Under the pieces are notes generated by a model that saw nothing but the letters and a program-made list of their open reading frames with translations, had not been told where the DNA came from and did no database searches. A program made the translations under genes and the position numbers. Positions 11,482 through 22,164 of a stretch of DNA of 64,000 bases are shown in pieces (the stretch's first letter is position 1; each line of letters begins with the position of its first letter). Origin of the DNA: Mauremys mutica (lineage: Eukaryota > Chordata > Testudines > Geoemydidae); assembly GCF_020497125.1 (NCBI RefSeq), contig NC_059073.1, positions 146,019,012 to 146,083,011 on the forward strand, given 5' to 3'.

Positions 11482-12030
11482 GGGCGGGTTTAACCTTTTG
11501 TGGGCCCGACCCCAAACATATTTGTGGGGCCCCCCCACTCCTGGGGAACGATTGTAAAAGACAGGAGATTGACACGGGAGTTGTCTTTGACAAAGCGCAC
11601 AGCTGCACAGGTTTTACTGACAACATTTACAAGTTTAAGTTGCAGATGGAGGTGGCTGCACAAGGGTATCTGCAATGGCAGCCCTAAGGCAAAAAGATCC
11701 ACCCACATGTACATCAAATACATTATAAAAGAATACCAAATAAAACGCAGTTGTTAAAAACAGCTATGGAACGCCAAAGCGGCCAAAACACCAGCCATGT
11801 GCTGCTCCCACAAAAAGGGAACCGTCCCACCTTCACATTTCTGCTATGAATTACCAGGGCTTAAATTATATTGTTGTATGAAATTGGGATGGATTTAAAA
11901 CACTTTAAAAATAAAAAAACATGAAAAACTTTAATACATTTTATAAATAAACTTTAATACATTTATTTAATACATTTTATTTATTTAATTACATACTAAT
12001 TCCATGCGCAAGGCCAGTTAGGCAGAACTG
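11482..12030. mobile_element. Possible hAT-type element followed by AT-rich DNA
   Basis: 'cagggcgggtttaacc' at 11482 resembles the terminus of the better-defined element at 53328-53649. No matching right end or target duplication was found; 11880-12000 is AT-rich with repeated 'aatacattttat'. The right boundary is arbitrary, set by the start of the CR1. Confidence 0.35.
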
Positions 12031-12471
12031 CAGGGTCTCAATGCGCGGACGAGACAATGGTGTAGGGAGGAGGGGTTTAGATTTATTAGGAACTGGGGAA
12101 TCTTTTGGGAAAGGGGGAGCCTATACAGGAAGGATGGGCTCCACCTAAACCAAAATGGAACCAGATTGCTGGCACCTAAAATTAAAAAGGCCGTAGAGCA
12201 GTTTTTAAACTAAGGGCTGGGGGAAAGCTGACAGGTGCAGAGGAGCACGTGGGGTTTGGACAGAGACACCCCTTAGGGGAGAATCTATTAATGGAGATTC
12301 TCTATGTCATAATAAGGAGGAGAGGAGGAAGTTGATGAAATACAAGTAGGATCTGATGAGAAACCATCAAACGAAAAAGACTCTAATTCAATTACATCAT
12401 GTAATAGCAGACAGCTAAAAAGTGACAATTTTTCTAAGTGCTTATATACAAATGCTAGAAGTCTAAATAAA

Positions 12472-13597
12472 AGATGGGTGAACTAGAGTCCCTCCTATTA
12501 AATGAGGATATTGATGTAATAGGCATCACAGAAACCTGGTGGAATGAGGATACTCAATGGGACACAGTTATATAAGGGCACAAAATATATCGGAAGGACA
12601 GAACAGGTCCTGCTAGTGGGGGAGGGGCACTATATGTGAAAGAAAGTGTAGAATCAAATGAAGTAAAAATCTTAAATGAACAAAACGGTACCACAGAATC
12701 TCTATGGATAGTAATTCCATGCTCAAATAATAAGAATATAGCAGTAGGGATCTATTACTGACCAGCTGACTAGGATGGTGATAGTGTCTTTGAAATGCTC
12801 AAGGAGATTAGAGAGGCTATAAAATAAAAAAAACCTCAATAATAGTGGGGGATTTCAACTATCCCCATGTTGACTGGGTACACGTCACCTCAGGACGGGA
12901 TGCAGAGATAAAGTTTCTTGACACCGTAAATGCCTGCTTCTTGGAGCAGCTAGTCTTGGAACCCACAAGAGGAGAGGCAATTCTTGATTTAGTCCTAAGT
13001 GGAGCACAGGATCTGGTCCAAGAGGTGAATAGATCTGGACTGCTTGGTAACAGTGATTATAATATAATTAAATTTAACATCCCGGTGGCGGGGAAATCAC
13101 CACAGCAGCCCCACACTGTAGCATTTAATTTCAGAAAGGAGGACTACACAAGAGTGACCATGTGTCCCGTTTTGGCCAGGACAGTCCCATTTTTAAGCAG
13201 CAGGGACATGGAGTTTGGGGGTCGGGGGTCATCCCCAGCTGCAAGTGGCAGGGTGCTCGGGGTCAGCCCCAGCCCTAGCCACAGGCAGCAAGGGGCTGGT
13301 GGCTCGAGAGGGATCAGCCTCAGCCATGGGTGGTGGGGGTGGGGGTGGTTCTGGCTAGCCTTGAAGGTGGGGTGGGGGCCCGGCAGTCCTGTTTTTACTT
13401 TAAGAAATGTGGTCACCCTAGACTACACTAAAATGAGAAAGTTAGTTAAAGAGAAATTAAAAGGTACAGTGCAAAAAGTGAAATCTCTGCAAGCTGCATG
13501 GAAACTTTTAAAAGACACCATAATAGAGGCTCAACTTAAATGTATCCCCCAAATTAAAAAACATAGTAAGAGAACCAAAAAATGCCACCATGGCTAA
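12472..13597 (+). pseudogene. CR1 apurinic-type endonuclease region (broken)
   Basis: Translated pieces show endonuclease motifs of CR1: ITETWWNED, GGGALYVKESVES and GDFNYPHVDW with the catalytic GDFN. Stops occur near 12574, 12760, 12772 and 12828, and a 271-bp hAT insertion at 13150 adds foreign codons to the otherwise open frame 12845-13597. In an intact element the domain nicks target DNA to prime reverse transcription. Confidence 0.75.
13150..13420. mobile_element. hAT-type non-autonomous element inserted in CR1
   Basis: It is flanked by perfect 8-bp duplications 'gactacac' (13142-13149 and 13421-13428), the hAT signature. Termini are imperfect inverted repeats: aagagtgaccat at the left, gtggtcacccta at the right. 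The left end continues 'gtgtcccgttttggcc', shared in reverse with the element ending at 59431. The interior is GC-rich and non-coding. Confidence 0.8.
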
Positions 13598-13899
13598 ACA
13601 ACAAAGTAAAAGAAACAGTGATGGGAAAAAGGCACCCTTTAAAAAGTGGAAGTTAAATCCTAGTGAGGAAAATAGAAAGGAGCATAAACTCTGTCAAATT
13701 AAGTGTAAAAATGTAATTGGAAGGCCAAAAAGAATTTGAAAAACAACTAGCCAAAGACTCAAAAAGAAATAGCAAAAAAATGTTTAAGTACATCAGAAGC
13801 AAGAAGCCTGCTAAACAACCAGTGGGGCCACTGGACCATCAAGGTGCTAAAGGAGCACTCAAGGACAACAAGGCCATTGTGGAAAAACTAAATTAATTC

Positions 13900-15028
13900 T
13901 TTGCATCAGTCTTCACACCTGAGGATATGAGGGAGATTCCCAAACCTGAGCCATTCTTTTTAGGTGACAAATCTGAGGAACTGTCCCAGACTGAGGTGTC
14001 ATTAGAGGAGATTTTTGAACAAACTGATAAATCAAACAATAATAAGTCACCAGGACCAGATGGTATTCACTCAAACGTGAAATTACAGAACTACTAATTG
14101 TGGTTTGTAACCTATCATTTAAATCAGCTTCTGTACCAAATGACTGATAGCTAATGTGATGCCAATTTTTAAAAATGGCTCCAGAGGTGATCCTGGCAAT
14201 TACAGGCCGGGAAGCCTGACTTCAGTACTGGGCAAACTGGTTGAAACTATAGTAAAGAACAAAATTGTTAGACACACAGGGGAACATAATTTGTTGGGGA
14301 AGTCAACCTGGTTTTTGTAAAGGGAAATCATCCCTCACCAATCTACTAGAATTCTTTGAAGGGGTCAACAAGCATGTGGACCAGGGGGATCCAGTGGATA
14401 TAGTGTACTTAGATGTTCAGAAAGCCTTTGACAAGGTCCCTCACCAAAGGCTCTTACACAAAGTAAGCTGTAATGGGATAAGATGCAAGGTCCTCTCATG
14501 GATTGGTAACTGGTTAAAAGATAGGAAACAAAGGGTAGGAATAAATGGTCAGTTTTCAGAATGGAGAGAGGTAAATAGTAGTGTCCCCCAGGGGTCTGTA
14601 CAGGGCCCAGTCCTATTCAATATATTCATAAATGATCTGGAAAAAGGGATAAGCAGTGAGGTGGCAAAATTTGCAGATGATACAAAACTACTCAAGATAG
14701 TTAAGTCCAAAGCAGACTGCGAAGAGCTACAAAGGGATCTCACAAAACTGGGTGGCTGGGCAACAAAATGGCAGATGAAATTCAGTGTTGATAAATGCAA
14801 AGTGATGCACATCGGAAAACACAATCTCAACTATACATATAAAATGACGGGGTCTAAATTAGCTGTTACCACTCAAGAAAGATCTTGGAGTCATTGTGGA
14901 CAGTTCTTTAAAAACATCCACTCCATGTGCAGCGGCAGTCAAAAAAGCGACCAGAATGTTGGGAATCATTAAGAAAGAAATAGATAGTAAGACAGAAACT
15001 ATCATAGTGCCACTATATAAATCCATGG
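13900..15028 (+). pseudogene. CR1 reverse transcriptase (5' two-thirds, broken)
   Basis: The frame 14265-14972 holds reverse-transcriptase blocks in order: [42 protein letters not shown], and the catalytic FADDTKLLK at about 14670. Upstream pieces (FFLGDKSEELSQTEVS) are in other frames, with stops at about 13895 and 14095. The 3' part is separated by the LTR at 15029-16411. It is dead by accumulated lesions. Confidence 0.8.
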
Positions 15029-16411
15029 TATGACATTACGCCCCACATTCTTTATAGAAATATGCTCATGATATGAATATGACATATGTATTTTATGCAA
15101 GATGGGTTATATGAGATATCATTGGAAAGGTTATTATTTACGGAATGTGATTATCCGAGTTGTATACATGTATCATTTCTGTATCTGAAGTTAGAAATAC
15201 TGACTATGTAATAGTTACAACTGTGTTTTCACCTGGGGAAAGCCCACCAGACAGTATGCAAACAGCCTGGATGGGCCATTAGGAAGGACAATAGGACTTT
15301 GAAGATACTAATCTCCCTCCTTTCTGAAAAGTTTCCTAGGATGCTGCTTTGACACTGCAGGGTCATGTGATCATGTCACATGACCATGGACATGATCACA
15401 TGGACCTTTGTTTCCCATGGTACAGGATACCATGGGAAACAAAGGATTCCTGCCATATGCAAATCCTATTAAAGGCTGGGGTGAGAGTTAATTTGGGCTC
15501 TTCACCACCACCTCCCTGCCCAAGAAGGAAGACTGCTGAAAACACCTGAACAAACAAAGAAACTAAACTGGGGGAGACAGGGGCTGAGCCCAGGTGAGAA
15601 AGGGCAGCCTGTGAAGGGCGTACCTGGAGATTTAAGCTGCAAGCAGTGCAGTTTACCTTCAAGAAACACTGCAACCTGCACAAAACAACATTTAGGGTGA
15701 GAAATTACTATGTGTAGCCAATTTCTTGAACGTATAAGCCTAGTTTGTGGATTTTGTTTTCTTTGGTTAGTAATCTGGTTGTTCCATTTGCAATCCCTTA
15801 TAATCACTTAAAATTTACCTTTTGTAGTTAATAACTTGTTTTTTTGTTTATTCTAAAACCCAGTTTGTGCAATTCATAACTGGGGTGGCAAAAAGCTGTG
15901 CAGATCTTTCTCCACATTGAAGGAGGTGGCGAATTTCATGCACTTACGCTGTACAGATCTCCATACAACACCAGACAAAATAAATTTGGGTTTACACTCC
16001 AAAGGGTGTGTGCACCAGAATGCTGGGCAATCCGCGAGCTGAGTCCTCCCACACAGAGCTGATCCCAGACTTTGTGTGATTCAACAGCTGGGTGTGTCCC
16101 TACTTGTGTTTGTGCTGGAAGGGGGCTTGAGAGCCTGTCACAGCAGCACAGAGTGAGGGGGACCCAGGCTGGTGAGATTCCACCTCTAAGGGTGGTGGAA
16201 TCTCCTTCCTTAGAGGTTTTTAAGGTCAGGCTTGACAAAGCCCTGGCTGGGATGATTTAGTTGGGGATTGGTCCTGCTTTGAGCAGGGGGTTGGACTAGA
16301 TACCTCCTGAGGTCCCTTCCAACCCTGATATTCTATGATTCTATGACAGGCAGGCTCAGTGGGACCCCAGCACATCAGGTGGGACCCCAGAAGGGGGTCC
16401 AACCCGTCACA
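15029..16411 (+). mobile_element. Solo LTR of an endogenous retrovirus-like element, with a CR1 tail inside
   Basis: It is flanked by perfect 5-bp duplications CATGG (15024-15028 and 16412-16416). It begins tatgacattacg (a decayed TGTGAC) and ends cccgtcaca. It aligns by shared blocks with the LTR at 40339-41395: 'aaactgggggagacaggggc', 'gtagttaataactt' and the terminal 'cccgtcaca'. No internal viral genes remain, so it is a solo LTR left by recombination. A CR1 3' end at about 16185-16347 extends its length. Confidence 0.75.
16185..16347 (+). mobile_element. CR1 3'-end insertion inside the solo LTR
   Basis: It starts near 'ggtggtggaatctccttcc' and ends with the CR1 octamer-type tail 'attctatgattctatga'. 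This is a very short 5'-truncated copy, younger than the LTR that contains it. Confidence 0.75.
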
Positions 16412-16555
16412 CATGGTCCACCCACCTCTGGAATACTGCGTGCAGATGTGGTCGCCTCATCTCAAAAAAAAAAAAAAAGACACATTGGAATTGGAAAAAG
16501 GTTCAGAAAAAGGTGACAGATGATCAGGGATGTGGAACAGCTTCTGTATGAGGCC

Positions 16556-18560
16556 CTGAACCCTGGGTCCTCTCTGACCAGAACCATTTTTGTTTTTGTT
16601 TTTTAATTTTTCAGAACTGTCGGTGAGCCAAAAAGTCAGTTGTTTGTCCAGCTCTAGTGGCCCCCACCCTGAACTTCCCCCAAAGGAGGCAGGGCCCCAC
16701 AAGACGTGAGGGGAGGGCTGGTATCGGACAGGTTGAAAACCACTAATCTCCTTTAGAAGATACTCTTCACCCGGTATGCAGGCCCGGGCACCAAGAGAGC
16801 TGCAGGCACTCAACCTCTTCGCAGATCTGCCGCTGGCCTAGCAGCCCTTCCCCATCACTAGAACCTCTGGAGGAATGATTCCTGTGGCCAATGATGAAGG
16901 CAGCGGTGCTCCCCGTCTCATGGCTCGCTCCTGTTTGCCCGTTCCCTGGTAGCAGCCAACAAAGCCCTCCCTGCTGATGTGAGTCAGCAGCAGGAAGCCA
17001 GCGCTCTTAGCCCTAGCCCCGGCACCGAAGGGAGCAGGAACCATCGTACTGCTCGTGTGGGTGCATAATGCACACCCAGCACCTGGAACGGCAGAGTGCA
17101 GAGGCTGGATCTAAGCAGCTGCGGTCACAGCAGCTTCACACTCTGTGTTCCTGTCCCCGCCTCTGCGCAAGCTGCAGAGTTTCCACGTCTATGAGGGAGG
17201 AGAGAGGACAGACAGGTGACATGCCCCCGCTGCAAACAGGACATGAGCCAGTGTTGCTTTGCACATCCCCCCCTCCCTGCTCCCCAGGGGCTCTGCATTC
17301 CCTAGCAACCCTGTCTGAGCTATGGAGGTGAAGAGGCCAGGAAGCCCTCACCTGTCCCAGGGATGCAAAGAAGACACAGGGAGACTCCGCCTGATGCAGC
17401 CAGGACACTTTTCACCCACCGGGAAGGGGTGGCTGAGGCTACTCACAGGGCACATGGAAGAGATGGGAACCCCACAGCATCCTCCCATGCTGGGTCCCTC
17501 CTACCAACAAGAAGAGCAAGAGCACCGAAGGGGGCACCAGGCCAGGGCAGCAGAGAAGCTTTGTCTGTCTGACAGGCGATGCCATTCCTGGTGTCTAGGG
17601 GGAAGAGCCAGTGCCCTAAGAACTGTAGCCTATGGAAGGGCCTATCTGTGGGCCTCCCCTGAGAGAGGGGAGCCTGGAATGGAGATGGTCCCCTGACATG
17701 CCAGATGGAGGGGATCTCATTCCCTTATGAAGGGGACCCCATTAGTGACTTCCTGATAGAAGGAACCCAAATATTGTAACTTCTCCCTGCCAAAATGGGG
17801 ACCCTCTTACTGTGACTTCCCCGAGATCCAGACTCTTTTCTGAACCCTGTTTTCTGCCTGTGACTCTCAGCCAAGCCCAAGCTGGAGCAAGTTCACCCCG
17901 TCTCTAGAGGGGAGCTTTCACGGCAGCCCCAGGCACAGCACTTTGAATTAACCCTTTACTGCCCGGCCAGTCCTCTAATTGCAGAGAGAGGAGACCCAGG
18001 ATGATGCAAGGAGATGGGACTGCCGGGGAGAAGCCATGTGTGGGCACCTGCTCTCCCGTCCTAGGGACCAAGCAGCCAGGCCTCCACGCAGGTGGAACTG
18101 GGATTGACATTAGCATTCTTGTGCCCGAGCAAGACAGGAACCCACATGCAGGCAGGATGATGCCCAGTACTGAAATGCAGCCACCTCTGGGGAGGAAGGT
18201 GACAAACAGCGGAGGGAGGTGAGCTGGTTCCAGGGAAACTCTGACTCCTATGCCCTGTGGGATCTTTCATGCCTGTGCAGAGCAGATGGGTGCATGGATT
18301 TTAAGGCCTCACCCCTCTTTCCCCTCCCCCAGCAGCTAACTCAACTGCCTGGTGCATGTTTTACAGCTGCTCTGCACTACCGGGGCAGACCCATGCCCTG
18401 CTCCGCTTCCTTTGAGTCAGACGGTTGGCTGCATCCCACTAGCAGGGGCAAGCTGCCCCCCCCCGCTCCAGGTGCCTCAGTTGCATCCAGTGTGAACTGA
18501 CTCTCAGGAGGTGCAGAGCAGGGGTCAGTGCCCAAGCAGCTGGGAGGCCAAGGCAGCTTT
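16556..18560. other. No gene recognised
   Basis: GC-moderate sequence with no recognised gene, RNA or mobile element. Short frames occur on both strands without domain-like content. The 'agagagag' run at 18808-18825 is just downstream, inside the next element. Confidence 0.4.
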
Positions 18561-18565
18561 ATGCC

Positions 18566-19368
18566 TCTAAGGGTTTGGCTACACTTGCAGGTGTGCAGCG
18601 CTGGGAGTTAAAGCTGTCTTCGTACAGCTGTGTAGGGAAAGCGCTGCAGTCTGGCCACACTGACAGCTACCAGCGCTGCAGTGTGGCCACATTTGCAGCA
18701 GTGTTGGGAGTGGTGCATTATGGGCAGCTATTCCCAGCATTCAAGTGGCTGCAACGTGCTTTTCAAAAGAGGGGGGTGGGGTGGAGTGTGACAGGGAGTG
18801 TGGGGGAGAGAGAGAGAGAGAGAGAGGATTTTTGGAGCCAACACTGTGTGTCAGCTCCCTGCCTTGCAAATTCCGACCCCTTCCCCCACACTCTTAAATG
18901 CAAATAGCCTTCAGACCAGATAAGCAGCTGCTCTGAGGGACTCCCTTCCCCTCCGCCCTCCCCCCCCCCGCCGTGCTGTTTCTCTCCTCAAGCAAACACT
19001 AGCTGTGGACATTCATCCCCCTGCCTGCCTCATTCACAGCAAACAGGAGCTGTGTTTGTTTTTTAGATAAGCAGCTCCGGGAGCCCCGAGTTCACAACAA
19101 AACAAAGAGTTCTTTAGTTAAAAGCATTATGGGAAAATTCTGGAGGTCAGTTACAGCGTAGTAAGATTAATCACTGTTTACACTGGCACTCCAGTGCTGC
19201 AGCACCAGCGCTGCGGTCATTATTCCCCAGGCAGACGTGGAGTACAAGCGGCACTGTAGCCAGGGAGATACAGCGCTGTATGTGCCTTGCAAGTGTGGAC
19301 GGTGAGTGCGTTGCAGATCTGTAAAGCCACCACCAGCGCTGCAACTCTCCAGTGTAGCCATTCTAGCA
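18566..19368. mobile_element. Inverted-terminus non-autonomous DNA transposon (superfamily unclear)
   Basis: The left end 'gggtttggctacacttgcag' and the right end 'ctccagtgtagccattctag' are inverted relatives sharing the GGCTACACT core. 'cagcgctg' motifs recur near both ends. The interior holds an (AG)n run, a C run near 18960 and no transposase. Target duplication could not be decided, so PIF/Harbinger or hAT origin is open. Confidence 0.55.
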
Positions 19369-19671
19369 GGCCCCAGGGGCATGTAAGTTCCAGCAGCCCC
19401 AGAGGCAGCTCTAATTTACTGTAGCTTATGGGCTGCTCTCTACTGCTGGCCATAGTTTTGCGAGGGAGCCTAGAGAGGAAGCGGGAGAGCCAAATCCACC
19501 TCACAAACATTCTCCAAACGTAGGCCCTGAGCCCCTTCGGAAAATGAAGCATAAACAAACGAAGCAATCCTCCAGGACTAAAAAAAATGCAGGCAGAAGT
19601 CCGGCAGCAGAGTGGGGCTGTCCAGTGTATTGCACTGAATGCAACAGGGATGATTACCTGCCTCGTTGGCA
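19369..19671. other. No feature recognised
   Basis: About 300 bp between two transposon copies; no coding or repeat signature recognised. Confidence 0.4.
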
Positions 19672-20153
19672 GGAGGGTTGCCAGGTGTCCTGATTTCGAC
19701 CTGAACACCCAGTCGAAAAGGGACCTTGGCAGCTCCAGTCAGCACCACAGTGGGGCTGTCAGGCTCCCTGCCCGGCTCCGCATGGCTTCCGGGAAGCGGC
19801 CGGCATGTCCCTCTGGCTCTTAGGTGGAGGGGCGGCAACAGGGGCACTGTGTGCTACTTCCACCCCGAGCGCTGGCTCCGCAGCTCCCATTGGCCAGGAA
19901 GTGCAGTCCCTGGTAGCTATGGGGGTGGTGCCTGTGGGTGGGGGCAGCACACGGAGCCCCCTGGCCCCCTCGCTGCCTAATAGCTGGAGGGACATGCCGG
20001 CTGCTTCCCAGGAGCCGCCGGAGGTCAGCGCCGCCTGGAGCCCACACCAGAAACCCGCCCCCCCACACACTGCCCAACCCCCTGCCCCATACCAGAGCCC
20101 TCTCCTGCACCCAAATTCCCTCCCGGAGCCCACATCCTGCACCCCAACCCCCT
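19672..20153 (+). mobile_element. GC-rich hAT-type element, copy 1 (right end missing)
   Basis: It starts 'gagggttgccaggtgtcc' and continues with blocks shared with the copies at 32249, 37492 and 42011: 'ggacctt..agctcc', 'cgcagctcccattggcc' and tandem 'acccc..ccccaac'. It stops at about 20153 where CR1 begins, without the expected 'ggcaaccct' end, so it is truncated. Confidence 0.65.
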
Positions 20154-20410
20154 AGACATTTCTAGACACCATTAACGACTGCTTCTTGGAGCAGCTAGTT
20201 CGGGAACTCACAATGGGAGAGGCAATTCTTGATTTTAGTCCTAAGTGGCGCACAGGATAGGTCCCAGATGTAAATGTAGCTGAATTGATCAGTAATAGCA
20301 ATGAAAATGTAATTAAATTTAATATCTCGGTAGGGGGGAAATGCCAAAGAAACCCACCACGGTAGCATTTAACTTCAACAACAGGAACACCACAAAAATG
20401 AAGAGGCTAG

Positions 20411-20936
20411 TGTGACAAGATGGCCGACATAGTATGGTGGGTCCTGGGCTTTTCTTGGTGGTGGGGCTAAGATGCCACCCCTTGCCCCTGCTCTTGGGTC
20501 ACTGAGGGCCCTGCTAGTGGCCCAGGAAGGTGGTAAAGGAGGGAAGCGGGGGAGAGGCCTGGGTTTGCTCCTTACTCCGAGTCCCAGCCCCTGCAGGTTC
20601 TTACCCTCTTTCCCCTTGGGTGGGGTACCTTCAGTCCTTAAGCGCTGGGGGAGGAAGTCTCCCTCCCCTGCTGAGGCAGGGTCTCCCTTACTCCAGTTTT
20701 CTGATCTTTCAAGTCTCACAGCACAACTCCAGTCCTCTCCCCTTCCTCCTTCTCCCCTGACTGCCTGAAACAGGGGATTTGATTAGGTTGCTAACAGGGC
20801 CTTAATTGACTACAGGTGCTCAAATTAACCTGTAGCAACACTCCCTAGTCTACAGGGAACCACGCCTTAATTAGCCTAGGGCTTATATACTTACCCTCTA
20901 CCACTCTCCCACTGCTCCCTGGCCCCCTGTATCACA
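20411..20936 (-). mobile_element. Solo LTR (526 bp) inserted in CR1
   Basis: It begins TGTGACAAGA and ends GTATCACA, with inverted TGTGA/TCACA termini. It is flanked by a 4-bp duplication CTAG (20407-20410 and 20937-20940), and CR1 sequence is continuous once it is removed. Orientation is inferred as minus because 'GTATATAAG' occurs on that strand at about 20884-20892. No internal region remains. Confidence 0.75.
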
Positions 20937-21179
20937 CTAGTTAAACAGAAATTAAAAGGACCACTCACAAGAGTGAAATGCCTGCAAGCTGCAAGGAAAC
21001 TTTAAAAACTCCATAATAGAAGCTCAAACCCTATGTATGACTCAAATAAAGAAAAACAGTAAGAGGGCCAAAAACACCACCATAGATAAACATTCCAATT
21101 TTTAAACAATGTATTTTTGTCTCGAACTGATTATTTTGCTCTTTTGATTCTGCCAATTTTTAAACAATGCAGTCCAATC

Positions 21180-21372
21180 TGTTGTGTATTTGGTTGTCAT
21201 GGTTTTTGTTGCTATGGCAACTGAGTTAGATTATTATGGGTTAGCTCAGCCGGTTTCAACCAGCTGAGTGAGCTCTCTGTATATCTGTAAATAAAATGGA
21301 GGTTTTGGTTAGCTGCCTGCTCTCTGGCCTCAAGTGATTGCTTCCTACACCGGCTGCCCCAAGGATATAACA
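21180..21372 (+). repeat. 5' LTR of the Gypsy element
   Basis: 193 bp, beginning TGTTGTGTAT and ending GATATAACA, with TG...CA termini. It contains AATAAA at about 21290 in a context (gtaaataaaatgg) that could serve as polyadenylation signal. Confidence 0.92.
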
Positions 21373-21373
21373 C

Positions 21374-21393
21374 TGGCGATGAGGATGGGATTC
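21374..21393 (+). other. tRNA primer-binding site (tRNA-Ser-like)
   Basis: Starting one base after the 5' LTR, TGGCGATGAGGATG is complementary to the 3' end of a vertebrate serine tRNA (GCT type) as I recall it, with about one mismatch in 20. The initial TGG pairs with the tRNA CCA tail. This primes minus-strand DNA synthesis. Confidence 0.7.
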
Positions 21394-21495
21394 GGTGCTG
21401 CTCCAGTAACAGAAGGAAGTAGAAGTTAAGGTAAAGAACAAACAAACAAAAAAAGCTGCTTGTTTGCACTGACTGTGAAAGTGAAACTAAAAATC

Positions 21496-22164
21496 ATGGC
21501 TACTCTGACCAGGCCCCTGGAGCCTTTTGATGAGAATACAGAGCAGTGGCATGTGTATACTGAGCGTTTTGAGCTTTTTGGTATTGCAAATGACATTACA
21601 GAAGCGAAGAAGGTGCCAATATTCTTAACTGTTGTAGGGGCTAAAACCTACTCTCTGCTACGCAGCTTACTACACCCTGTTAAGTCTGAGACTAAATCTT
21701 ACAGTGACATTGTGGAAATCCTGGGGTCTCATTTCTCCCCAAAACCACTGGTAATTGCTGAAAGATATAGGTTCCACAAAAGAGACCAAAAGGAAGATGA
21801 AACAGTTGTACAATTTGTAGCCATTTTAAAAAAGCTAGCAGAACACTGTGAATTTAAAGAGATGTTAAATGATGCCCTGCGTGACAGGTTAGTGTGTGGC
21901 CTCCGCAGTGAAGCTATACGGAAGCGCCTACTGACAGAGGCTCAGCTTACATTACAGAAGGCTGTTGATATTGCTGTCTCCATGGAACTGGCTACAAGGG
22001 AGGCACAATACATCGGTGCATCCCCTAGGGTGCAAAAAGTGTCACAAGAACTGACCCACAAAACGGTGCAGAGTCAAGAATGTTACCGCTGTGGTAAGCT
22101 GGGTCACCAGGCATCAGAATGCTGGTGTAAGGACCGGGTGTGTCGACACTGTGGCAAAAAGTGA
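21496..22164 (+). pseudogene. gag: Gypsy gag (capsid and zinc-knuckle nucleocapsid), ends at a TGA inside the second knuckle
   Basis: The frame starts at ATG 21496 (MATLTRPLEPFDENTEQW). The first ~170 residues are a capsid-like helical region. The C-terminal part has a complete CCHC knuckle (CYRCGKLGHQASEC) and the beginning of a second (CRHCGKK). TGA at 22162-22164 falls where such knuckles carry a Gly before the His; codons after it, in the same frame, continue with the remaining His and Cys. Gag packages element RNA into virus-like particles. The TGA is most simply a nonsense mutation, although gag and pol being in one frame would also permit stop readthrough. Confidence 0.85.

Larger units (their letters stand above)
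12035..16555 (+). mobile_element. CR1 LINE, long copy, interrupted by a hAT element and a solo LTR
   Basis: The copy starts with the 5' UTR-like block at about 12050 (gtgtagggaggaggggttta). It then covers the endonuclease (fragments around 12470-12830 such as IDVIGITETWWNED, and GDFNYPHVDW at 12848), the linker, and the reverse transcriptase to 15028. It resumes at 16417 with 'ccacctctggaatactgcg' and decays by about 16555. Many stops and frameshifts make it inactive. Two insertions are cleanly bounded by target duplications: 13150-13420 and 15029-16411. Confidence 0.85.

Noticed and set aside
12035..16555. Host gene with reverse-transcriptase-like exons
   Set aside because: The order and motifs are those of CR1 and the interruptions are mobile elements with target duplications, not introns.
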